Below, piece after piece: positions 1-8,517 of a stretch of 64,000 nucleotides of DNA. The notes under the pieces were generated by a model that searched no databases, was not told where the DNA came from, and saw only the letters and a program-made list of their open reading frames with translations. A program made the translations under genes and the position numbers. The stretch is from CAUUJV01 sp963545565 (GTDB taxonomy: Bacteria; Actinomycetota; Actinomycetes; Actinomycetales; Bifidobacteriaceae): contig CAUUJV010000007.1 in assembly GCA_963545565.1 (NCBI GenBank), positions 1 through 64,000 on the forward strand, read 5' to 3'. Numbering within the stretch: the stretch's first letter is position 1; each line of letters opens with the position of its first letter.

Positions 1-123
1 GAAAGTAGAGGAGAGAAAGTGAGGGAGGGAAGGAGGGGGTAGGAGGGAAAGTACTTTCTTACTATTGCGTTTTCTCTAACACTTCGTTCACTACTTTGAA
101 CAAAGTGATCGCTCACCCGTGAG
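1..123. repeat. Composite intergenic repeat, copy 1
   Basis: Non-coding stretch at the left edge, downstream of the histidine kinase remnant. A nearly pure G/A tract (1-52) runs into the perfect palindrome GAAAGTACTTTC (47-58). After about 20 pyrimidine-rich bases comes a dyad, CACTTCGTTCA (80-90), a 6-base loop CTACTT, and TGAACAAAGTG (97-107), immediately followed by a second small hairpin CTCAC-CC-GTGAG (112-123). Copies with the same order of parts lie at 5801-5954 and about 54195-54336. No run of T follows the hairpins, so this is not an ordinary rho-independent terminator. The left end may be cut by the window edge. Confidence 0.75.
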
Positions 124-229
124 TGTATAAAACCCAGTATATTATCATACAAAAGAATTAAAAAAACTGCGTATGGAATCCCTGTATAAAACCTAAATAA
201 AACCTTGATGAAAAGCTAAATAGTAAAAA

Positions 230-1773
230 CTAAATAGTAAAGCTGATTTGCAGAGAAAAAATTCCGTTATCGGTATTCACATGGATATCGCCGCCATAAG
301 AGCGAGCAATACGGCGAATTGACTTTAGTCCTAGCCCATGAGCAATCCTGTTTTGCTTTGTTGTGTTTGGCAAATCTGTTCCTGCTACTGATGAATCGCC
401 GCCGTATTGACCATCTTTTGCAAGATTGAGAGCATTCGCAGAGAGATAATTTTCGACTGTTAGAGTCACAATATTTCCGCGTAGACGTCCTACGAGAGAA
501 ATAGTGCGCATATCGTCAATTCCAGAATCGACCTCAGAATCAATTTTAGAATCGATTTCAGATTTAGATTGAGCACCATTGTTCAAAGAGCTGTCGACGG
601 AACTATCGAAAGAGTTGACATGCTCAATGGCGTTATCGAGTGCATTTCCCACCATTGTGTAGAGGTCAGAAAGCTCAATTCTACTTAAATCCATATGATC
701 CATAACGCAGGAAAATCGAATATTGCGTTGCTGACACATCCAGTTTTTCTCGGTGAGAAGTATGTCGATTGCTTTATTCCCGGTATGAATTGTGGAGTCG
801 TATTGAGCTATGGCAGTGTCGATATCGTTAAGAAAAGCAGACTTAGAATCGGAAGTAGCAATCCCCAACGAATCTTCGCTTTCTTCAACGCGCAGTGCAG
901 CAATTCTATGTTTCAAATCATGACTGATTTGATTGATGTAATCCATTGTTTGAGCCGTACGCTCATATTGTTTGGTTTGCTGTGCGGTTAGGAGTGAAAG
1001 TGTTGTTCTTTCCTGCTGCAAGCGAGTCATGTAGTACACCAAGAATTGGAAAGCAAAGATGATAAGTGGGATAACGGAAAGCACAATTTTAGCGTATGCA
1101 AGAATGGTATCCGTGTACACGTTGTCCTGTGTTATCTCAAGAATCTGAGGGAATGAATAATCAATAATGCTCCATGAAGCGTAGTACAAATCAATCAAAA
1201 AGATGAAACTTATGATGTAGAAAAATATGAGTCCCTTACTTTCCTTGTCATTAGGGTACACATCATGCTCAAAGAACTTTTTTGATACAAAATTACATAG
1301 AAGCAGAGCACACGCATAGATCGCAATAATACTGAGAATATAAATTCCAAGTGGCAAACGGTCTTGCAAATCCAAAACAGCGCGGATCTGCACAGTTAAG
1401 AAACGATCAATACATGAGCCAATCAACACTCTAGAAAGCGTATTCGTCTACGATATGTAAAAAGTCCAATGCAATATGGCAGTGATAAGCACGAAACCCA
1501 GCAGAAAACTGAACAAGCTGCTCATCGTATAATCCTGTAAATCAGCCTGAGTGGAGTAAAGATACGCAAAAGAGACAAGCTTTAGCTCGGCAACTCCAGC
1601 CATAATAACAGTGCCGGCAGCTAGGCGAGAAGGAAAATTAGGCTTTTCGTGGTCGCATGATAAACAAACACTAAAGAGAAGACGAAAAGACCTAGAAAAT
1701 CACGGAAAGCATCAACCTGATAGGGCAGTGCAAAGAGAGTGCTGCTAGTAATCAAAGAAATATAATTTTGCAT
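230..1773 (-). pseudogene. AgrC-like sensor histidine kinase, broken by a frameshift and a nonsense codon
   Basis: Remnant of a membrane sensor kinase of the AgrC/GHKL type that should phosphorylate the neighbouring LytTR regulator. The largest intact piece (1429-230) has two membrane helices, an H-box (QISHDLKHRI), an N-box (GNALDNAIEH) and a G-box (HGLGLKSIRRIA). Upstream the same strand still encodes more membrane segment: from an ATG at 1773 (MQNYISLITSS...) in one frame, then from about 1670 down in the frame of the kinase (AAGTVIMAGVAELKL...LGFVLITAILHW), ending at an in-frame TAG at 1448-1450. One frameshift (about 1640-1690) and one nonsense codon therefore separate the sensor from the kinase. 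The GTG at 1429 could still start a truncated kinase lacking most of the sensor. An insert of IDS-K/E type four-residue repeats lies between N- and G-boxes. Sequencing error cannot be excluded for the frameshift, but is less likely for the TAG. Confidence 0.8.
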
Positions 1774-1814
1774 TATTCAACTCGGCTCTTATTGGCTGCT
1801 CTTATTGACCAGTC

Positions 1815-2533
1815 CTACTGGCCAGCCAAGTAAGACATATAAGTATGCATAAGATTTGCCTTATATACACGTCCAATGGGAAGCTCAATTCCGTTGATCA
1901 GTAGCGTAGATGTGTGAAGTTCATCAATGTGCATGAGATTAACAAGATAGCTTTTATGGATGCGATAAAAACCATGAGGCTCAAGTTCTGTAGCCAAGTC
2001 GCTCATTTTCCCTCGGGCTCTTAAATCTTTTGTAGAATTATCAGCCATACGAGTGTGAAAAATAATATAGTGGCCAAAAATTTCTGCATAATCGATTGTT
2101 ATACATCGATTGATTGCATTCCCTCAACGCTGGAGAGCATAAGAGTGGTTCTTTTATGGATATTGAGGAAGCGAAGTGCCTTGGAAAACTTGAGATTAAA
2201 ATCCGGGTAAGTGATTGGCTTTAAAAGATAATCTGCTGCATTGACTTCATATCCGTCAAGGGCATACTGAGCCAAATTTGTAACAAAAATAATAATGAGA
2301 TCTTGATTAGTTCTACGGATTTCTCGCGCTGTATCCAAACCATTAATACCTTCCATCTCTATGTCAAGGAAGAGCACATCAAAACTGTTTGAAGCGTTTA
2401 GAAAGTCATCGCCGCTAGAATATTCTGTAATTATGCAGTTGGAATTATGATCCTTTTGGTATTGAGTACAATAGCTGCGTAAGCGCTCGCGGTAGGAAGA
2501 ATCATCGTCAACAATCGCAATTGACAGTGGCAT
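1815..2533 (-). pseudogene. LytTR-family response regulator (AgrA-like), frameshifted between its two domains
   Basis: Partner of the adjacent kinase. The start ATG at 2533 follows a good ribosome site (GAGGAAG). Residues 1-125 form a receiver domain with the acidic pair (IVDDD), the phosphorylated Asp in VLFLDIEMEG and the Lys in LLKPI. The frame then stops at TAA 2099-2101 after a short linker. From there the -1/+2 frame continues without interruption as a LytTR DNA-binding domain (DYAEIFGHYIIFHTR, then PHGFYRIHKSYLVNL) to 1815. Restoring one base at about 2099-2104 yields a normal length, roughly 240-residue protein. A receiver without output domain would be all that is made now. Together with the damaged kinase this looks like a dying two-component system. 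Confidence 0.85.
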
Positions 2534-2555
2534 AAAACTTCCTCGGCATCTGGAA

Positions 2556-2603
2556 ACTGTAAACTGTACTTTTTAATAATATGTTTTAATAATACGTTGT
2601 TTG
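2556..2603 (-). promoter_or_regulatory. Possible promoter/LytTR-type repeats between the regulator and the hydrolase
   Basis: The divergent spacer between the response regulator and the family 3 hydrolase holds, on the minus strand, two abutting ACAGTTT units and a near-tandem ATTATTAAAA pair. LytTR proteins of the AgrA type are known to bind direct repeats resembling ACAGTTAAG, normally about 21 bases apart. The spacing here (7) differs, so assignment as an operator is tentative. Confidence 0.25.
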
Positions 2604-2730
2604 TGACAGAAAACAGTCGTTAATGCCAACACCCTTAGCCCAAGTTCAATCTTTTTTAGAATAGAGCCATCTGCGAAGCAATGTTGCGTTCGAGATTCGC
2701 ATAGATGCGATGAGAAAAAGGATAAGAAAA

Positions 2731-5682
2731 ATGGACGATAAGGCTCAAAGCGGGTAGATAAGCTTGCTCGCAAAGCCGCTAAGAAAGCTGCTAAAGCTGC
2801 AAAGAAGCCAAATCTCTTTGGCATTATTTTTACGTATTTCATAGTAATTGTGGTAGCAGTAGCAATTAGTGCTATCAATATGCTTGCTGTTAAATATTCA
2901 GGCTTGATTACAAACTATGTTGGCCAATCATCATCAAAGGTTGTGTCTGCAAATAGTAAAAAATCAAACTACTATACAGCAACATATAAAACACAAGCTC
3001 AGCGTGAAAATGCCACAGCTCAATTTGGCACTGAAATTTCTGAGGAAGGCATAACTCTTCTTCAGAACGATGATGAAACTTTACCGCTGAAATCAACATC
3101 TAAGATTTCTATCTTTGGACAAGACTACGTAGACCCGGTATATGGTGGTACTGGGGCTGGATCTATCGATACATCCAAAGCAATCTCACTTCAGGATGCT
3201 TTTGAAGATTCAGGATTTACCGTAAACCCAACCCTAACGAAGTTCTACACTGATGGGGCAGGAAAAGACTATCGTAAATCAACTTTGAGTGTTTACGGCA
3301 CAGGTTCGTTAGCGGTTAATGAAGTTCCAGTTAGCAAATATACCAGTGCTGTGAAGAAATCTTTTGCAAAATATAATGATGCAGCCGTTGTTGTTCTTGG
3401 CCGCTCTGGTAGCGAATCTTCTGACTTGCCAACGAGTAGCCTTTCCGCTGGAGTAACATATTTGCAGATTGACCCTACTGAGAAGGCAATGCTCAAGATG
3501 GTCAGTGAAAACTTTGACAAAGTTATTGTGCTCCTTAACACTGCTAATCCAATGGAACTTGGTGATTTGAGTGATTACAACGTAGACTCTGTTGTTTGGA
3601 TTGGAACTCTAGGACAAACAGGTGCTGCTGCCGTTCCGGAAGTGCTGAATGGAACAGTCAATCCTTCTGGGCACACGTCAGATACCTATGCTTACGATTC
3701 TTTGAGCGCGCCATCAACAAGTAATACGGGTGATTACACTATTACGAATTCAAATGTTACGAGTGGTAACAAATACATAGCTTATTCTGAGGGTATCTAT
3801 GTAGGATATCGCTATTATGAAACCCGCTATGAAGATTCTGTGTTGGGCACTTCTCATACTGGGGATTACAAGTACTCAGAGCAGGTTGAATATCCATTCG
3901 GCTACGGTTTGAGCTACACCACCTTCACATGGTCTGATTTTAAGAAGAGCTATAACAAGGATAAAGATCAATACGATATTTCTCTTACAGTCACGAATAC
4001 TGGAAAAGTAGCTGGTAAGAACGTCGTTCAAATTTATTTGCCAAGCCCATACACAGATTATGACAAGCAGAATAGTATTGAAAAGTCTTCTGTTGAGCTT
4101 GTTGGTTATGCCAAGACGAAGGAACTTCAGCCTAATGCAAGCCAAACTGTTACTGTCCATGTTGACAAAGAAGATATGAAAGTTTACGACTCTAAAGGCT
4201 ACGGTACCCTACATCATGGATGAGGGAGACTACTACTTTGCAGCAGGTTCCAACGCTCATGATGCCCTCAATAACATATTAGCTGCGAAGGGTAAGACTA
4301 CTGATGATGGCATGGATTACGCAGGAAATGCTGAGCTTGTAAGTAAAGAGACTGTAAGCAGTCTTGATCACACAACATACGCTAAGTCTAAGGAAACAGG
4401 CAATGCAGTAAGTAACCAGTTCACTAATGCATCTATGACTAAGTATGACGATAATTACACGTATTTGACTCGTTCCGACTGGACGGGTTCAATGCCTGAA
4501 ACTTACTCAAACGGTAAGTGGAAGGCTCCGGCAAGTGTGCTTAAGGCTTTAAAGATAAACACAAAGCAATCGAAGGCAACTTCTGTGGTGAAGACCAGCA
4601 CAATAAGTAAAAAGCTTGGTAAGCTGACTGTAGCCATGCTGATGCAGACAGACTATGATGACGATAGTTGGACTTCACTTATCCAGCAGATGAGCACATC
4701 CGAACTTGACAAGCTTGTTCGACTTGGCGGTTATGCTACGAAGGCTATTGAATCTACGCAGCTTCCTGGAACTGTTGATAAGGACGGAACGTCTGGAATT
4801 TCTGGAACACTTGTCGGTGGTTCAAACGGCATGGGTTATCCATCGGAAGTTGTTATTGCTGCTACATGGAATTCTCAGATTGCTCAAGAGTATGGCAAGA
4901 TGGTGGGCGAAGATAGCTTGGCACTCGGAGTGACGGTATGGTATGCGCCAGCAACCAATATTCACCGTAATCCATATGGTGGCCGCGCATTCGAATACTT
5001 CTCTGAAGATTCCTACCTTTCTGGCATAATGTCTGCTCAAATTTGCAAAGGAGCGCAGTCCAAGGGTGTAATCCCAACGGTTAAGCACTTCGCAATTAAC
5101 GATCAGGAGACAAATAGAATTGGCGTGGCAACATTTGCTAATGAGCAATCGATTCGCGAGCTTTATCTGAAGCCTTTCGAAATGGCGGTTCGCAAAGGTA
5201 ACGCTCGTGCAATGATGGCTTCTATGAATCGCATTGGTACAACGTGGACGGGTGGTTCCAAAGCTTTGGTTACCAATGTTCTACGTAATGAGTGGGGTTT
5301 CAAAGGAATCGTGGTGACCGATCAGGCTTCCTTCAGCACCTTTGCCTACGAGGATATGCGAGAAGGCTTAGAAGCTGGAACTGATATGTGGCTATGCACT
5401 GATAGAACCTTGTGGAAGCTCTCCGATGAAGAAATGACCAAGGATGTGATTGCCAACATGCAGCGTGCAGCGAAGAATATTACATACGTGATTTCTCGTT
5501 CTAATGCAATGAATGGCATGACGCGAAGCTCTAAAGTTGTAACTGTAACGCCAATGTGGCAGTGGTGCTTGTATGGTGTAGACGGCATTATTACCATCCT
5601 GTTAGGCCTTGGAATTTGGAGCGCTACTCGTCGCGTAATTCGACGCCGCAAAATGAAGGAAGCTCAGAAGGCAGAAGAGTAG
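2731..5682 (+). pseudogene. Membrane-anchored glycoside hydrolase family 3 enzyme, permuted domains, two frameshifts
   Basis: Once the frames are joined this is a protein of about 983 residues. The ATG at 2731 follows AAAAGGA. Its frame stops at TAG 2755 after a GGG run; one extra G would join it to a Lys/Ala-rich cytoplasmic segment (2760-2810) and a membrane helix (FGIIFTYFIVIVVAVAISAI). Next come the GH3 C-terminal domain, a fibronectin III-like domain, and then, after a second frameshift at the CCC run 4207-4209 (GYGT-YIMDEGDYYF restored by removing one C), the GH3 catalytic TIM-barrel domain. That domain has KHFAINDQETNR and the nucleophile Asp at 5320-5322 in GIVVTDQ. A C-terminal membrane helix follows (YGVDGIITILLGLGIW) with a basic tail. 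C-domain-before-N-domain order is known for some beta-glucosidases. Substrate is unknown. Either decay, or sequencing error in short homopolymers. Confidence 0.82.
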
Positions 5683-5714
5683 GTAGTTAAAGCAAAATAA
5701 ATAAATATAGGCAG

Positions 5715-5787
5715 AGGCTCTGTAGAAATCTGAAGAAGTTTGAGGAATTCTAAACTGATTCAGGAATTTTTCTGCAGAGCCTTTTTC
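5715..5787 (+). terminator. Terminator after the family 3 hydrolase
   Basis: AGGCTCTGTAGAAA (5715-5728) pairs with TTTCTGCAGAGCCT (5769-5782) with one G-U pair. The loop contains a further CTGAA/TTCAG pairing, and five T follow the last stem base. It sits about 30 bases after the hydrolase stop codon. Confidence 0.8.
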
Positions 5788-5800
5788 TGCGAGGGCTTAT

Positions 5801-5954
5801 GGGAGTAGAGGATAGGAGAGAGAACAGGAGCAGAAATGGGAGCGGGAATACATTCTCACTATTAATCAGTGTTTTTATCATTATCATTCTCCATTGCTAT
5901 TTCCATAACACTTTGTTCACTACTTCGAACAAAGTGATCGCTCACTCGAGAGTG
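5801..5954. repeat. Composite intergenic repeat, copy 2
   Basis: Occupies most of the 413-base convergent spacer between the hydrolase (plus) and the PucR-type regulator (minus). Parts in order: a G/A-rich tract (5801-5849) sharing the GTAGAGGA block with copy 1; the short palindrome-like GAATACATTC (5846-5855); a T-rich gap; then the dyad CACTTTGTTCA (5909-5919), loop CTACTT, CGAACAAAGTG (5926-5936); and a second hairpin CACTC-GA-GAGTG (5943-5954). From the dyad start to base 5947 it differs from copy 1 at only a few positions, and the second hairpin stays paired, though in a shifted register. The remainder, 5955-6095, is A/T-rich with nothing recognisable. Confidence 0.75.
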
Positions 5955-6095
5955 AAAGAATAGATATCTCGGAAGCAAGTTTAGAAGTTTAGAAAGCAAA
6001 TTTAGAAAGCAAAGAAAATTTGATGATTTTCATTATTTAATGATTCTACATTTATTTTTCGTCTATTCTTTGCCAGTCCTTCGTCTACTTTGAAG

Positions 6096-7460
6096 CTATT
6101 GCTGAGCAGTGCGGAGCATACCTTCTGCGACGGGTATTTGCTGAGCTTGAGTTTTGGCATCTTCGTGGAGTCCGATTTTTAGAGCTGTCAGGAGCACGTA
6201 GGATTCACGAGGGTCATTAGCATCCCATCCAGTAAGCTCAACGGATTTCTTCAAACGATAGCGCACTGTGTTAGGGTGCACAGAAAGAATCTGAGCAGTT
6301 TTTTCCAATGAATTACCAGTGAGCAGATATGTTTCGAGAGTAGTGAGAATAGCAGTTTTATGCTCACTTTTTTTGAGTGCCATAAAAATGGAATCGTAGA
6401 GAGCTTGACGTGCATCCGTATCTCCAAAAAGGGCACGCTCTGCAAGCACGTCGTCTGCCATGAGTGGATTAGGATGTCCTGGAACTGATATAGCTGCGTG
6501 AAATCCGTTGAGCGCTGCGCGAACTGTGTAAGAAGCTCCCTCATAGCCAGCGCAAACTGGGCCAATGCAAATAGTATTAGTTTTTGCAAAGAGTGGGGAG
6601 CAAGCATCAATAATAGTATCAAGGTTATCAATTGTTCCCACGCCTATGAGTGCTACAAAAGCTTCATTATTGTGCAGTGACATGCAGGCGCTGCCGCCTA
6701 TTTCACGAATCGACTTGCGTACGCTTGCTTGAGTAAATCCAGTGCGCAGTTCTTCCTTCTTGCTCAGTGTTCCTACGACTGCTACAAACTGTTCACTCGG
6801 CCCCCATTGGAAAGTGGACATGCGTGACTGCAAAGAAGAACTGATTTCATGGTCAATCAGGGACTCAATAATTAATGCCTCGTCGCGCGCACCCCATACA
6901 CTGCGGCTTTCTGCCACTCCTGCATACACACGTGCCGCAGAGAACGCGCATTCACGCGAATAGTACATTGCTGCATTAGTGAGATCTCGATCAGAGAATT
7001 TATCGCCAAGTTCCGAAACAGATTGTGTGAACACATTTGTCAACACGCGTACAGCGTCAAGCACATTCGTCAACGAAATAGCGCTTGTAATCTCAAGTGG
7101 AGCAATCGCAAAAAGATGATCCGCGGAAATATTCTCATGCCCAGGAGTATCAGGATCCTCAATAAGCCACAATACAAAATCTTCAAGAGCCGTTTGAATA
7201 ATTAAATCTACAAACTGGCGTTCATCAGAGCCAAGATTGTTATACCAAGGCAACTCGGCTCTCACAGAATTACTGGCTTTGATCGAAGCATTCTGAATGA
7301 ATTGTTGTAAACGCTCAGATGTCGTATCAGATGTTGCACCCGACGTTACACCAGACGTTGCACTCGATGAGGTTTCAGACGCAGCTACAGATAGAGCCTC
7401 TGAGGAAGCAGTGGATGACGGCAAGCTACCTTGGATAGAGATTGATGTATTCACGCTCAT
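6096..7460 (-). CDS. PucR/CdaR-family transcriptional regulator, candidate FasR-type regulator of fatty acid synthesis
   Basis: A 454-residue regulator. The C-terminus carries the PucR-type helix-turn-helix (NSLEKTAQILSVHPNTVRYRLKK). The middle (about 100-370) is the large variable sensor region of the family, without a transmembrane segment. The ATG at 7460 is chosen over the ATG codons at 7496 and 7484 because AGAAGGA precedes it; the spacing is a little short. The N-terminal 40 residues are low complexity, with four-residue repeats of the ATSG/VTSG/ATSD kind encoded by 12-base units (about 7322-7380). It stands next to bioY-birA-carboxylase-fas. In Streptomyces a regulator with the same C-terminal helix-turn-helix, FasR, controls fatty acid synthesis, so that role is inferred here from neighbours. 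The ligand is unknown. Confidence 0.85.
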   Translation of the reverse strand: MSVNTSISIQGSLPSSTASSEALSVAASETSSSATSGVTSGATSDTTSERLQQFIQNASIKASNSVRAELPWYNNLGSDERQFVDLIIQTALEDFVLWLIEDPDTPGHENISADHLFAIAPLEITSAISLTNVLDAVRVLTNVFTQSVSELGDKFSDRDLTNAAMYYSRECAFSAARVYAGVAESRSVWGARDEALIIESLIDHEISSSLQSRMSTFQWGPSEQFVAVVGTLSKKEELRTGFTQASVRKSIREIGGSACMSLHNNEAFVALIGVGTIDNLDTIIDACSPLFAKTNTICIGPVCAGYEGASYTVRAALNGFHAAISVPGHPNPLMADDVLAERALFGDTDARQALYDSIFMALKKSEHKTAILTTLETYLLTGNSLEKTAQILSVHPNTVRYRLKKSVELTGWDANDPRESYVLLTALKIGLHEDAKTQAQQIPVAEGMLRTAQQ

Positions 7461-7573
7461 CGTTCCTTCTTTTTCTTCTCTCATGGTTTCTCTCATGGGT
7501 TTTGTTCAAATCTACAGCTATGCTCTTAAAAAAGATAGTTCGCGCGTATTCTATGTAGATTCCTATGAATAAA

Positions 7574-8242
7574 TTAGTTTCTGCGGATAAAGAGTGATGC
7601 AAGTATGCTCGCTGCTAGTACTTTTAGCATGTCGGTTGCGATGTAGCCGGTTGATGCAAGAGCAATCGTTAGCGGATCAGTATGCAAAATAAGAGATTCT
7701 AAGCCGATTCCAGAAATGTAAAGAACTGCTATAAGACCAATAACACACGCTGCGGCAGAGCGGAGAATAAAAAGTACTTGAGCAAAGTATGCTGAATTCA
7801 GCTGCGGTTCTTGTATCTGATTCTGAGTAGCAATTCGTGAATTAGCTGCAGCGTATGCGCTTGAGGTCCATGTTGCACCGGCGATAATACTTGTAATAAG
7901 TGCCGCTGGAATGAATCCCCAAATAAATCCGGCGCTAGGTCCAATGAGCGCGAGAGTAGAACCGCCCGCCGAGAAAACAGGTGCACCGAGGGCTCCCATG
8001 GTGATGTAAAGCAGAATAGAGCTGGTGGATTCACGAATACTCAAGGTGAGGCAAGCCAACATCACAATGAAGGTTTGCATAGTGATGCCAACGGGCGTGC
8101 CTGGAATAGTGATACGCCCAACCATTGCAGCTGCACAGAGAAGTGCAGTGAATCCTACAATGCGAATTAAACTGAATGAGAATTCGCGGTGAAGAGACTT
8201 AGATTGCGATGGAATGCTTATGTTTTTTGTATTTTTCAACAA
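7574..8242 (-). CDS. bioY: BioY, substrate-binding membrane subunit of the biotin transporter
   Basis: A 222-residue membrane protein with six predicted helices, typical of the S component of ECF biotin importers. Family landmarks are the first helix region (AAMVGRITIPGTPVGITMQTF), the GAPVFSAGG loop and the GPSAGFIWGF segment. No dedicated ATPase or T component is present in the window, so it either works alone or uses a shared ECF module elsewhere. The start is a TTG at 8240-8242, and no better start lies downstream before conserved sequence. It is divergent from birA across a 275-base spacer and ends 114 bases before the regulator start at 7460, so the two minus-strand genes may be co-transcribed. 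It supplies the biotin that BirA attaches to the downstream carboxylase. Confidence 0.93.
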   Translation of the reverse strand: MLKNTKNISIPSQSKSLHREFSFSLIRIVGFTALLCAAAMVGRITIPGTPVGITMQTFIVMLACLTLSIRESTSSILLYITMGALGAPVFSAGGSTLALIGPSAGFIWGFIPAALITSIIAGATWTSSAYAAANSRIATQNQIQEPQLNSAYFAQVLFILRSAAACVIGLIAVLYISGIGLESLILHTDPLTIALASTGYIATDMLKVLAASILASLFIRRN

Positions 8243-8280
8243 TTTGTTGCTTCTTTCTTTGTGGTGTTTCTATTAAAATA

Positions 8281-8450
8281 ACTCGTTACTGCTTTGCTCA
8301 TATTGAGTTTTAGTTACGAGAAATAGTTTGTCAAGATTAAACAAAAATTTTGTTTATTGAAATTGAATTTTTAATTTATGATGCTATAAACGGCTCTAGA
8401 GCACAGTATATTGCTTAATTAAATTTTTATAGTTTGTAAAAATAAACAAA
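8281..8450. promoter_or_regulatory. bioY/birA divergent control region with A/T-rich dyads
   Basis: The spacer between divergent bioY and birA is strongly A/T-rich. It contains a 17-base near-perfect dyad AAACAAAA-A-TTTTGTTT (8339-8355) and a related weaker one, TTTGT-N8-ACAAA (8433-8450), plus CTCGTTAC...GTTACGAG (8282-8320). The dyads could be operators for biotin control. The BirA encoded here has no N-terminal helix-turn-helix and so could not bind them itself. Confidence 0.35.
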
Positions 8451-8517
8451 TTACTGAGTTGTTTTTTGTAGTGCTGAACTTGTGCCAGAAATGTGATGAT
8501 TGGTAGTTTGGCACTAT

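Noticed and set aside
1..60. Purine tract as a polypurine/triplex or CRISPR-like feature
   Set aside because: There are no regularly spaced identical repeats; the tract only makes sense as part of the composite element.
4200..4230. Programmed ribosomal frameshift joining the two GH3 halves
   Set aside because: No slippery heptamer or stimulatory structure stands out; a simple extra C in a CCC run explains the break, and a second unrelated frameshift occurs at 2753.
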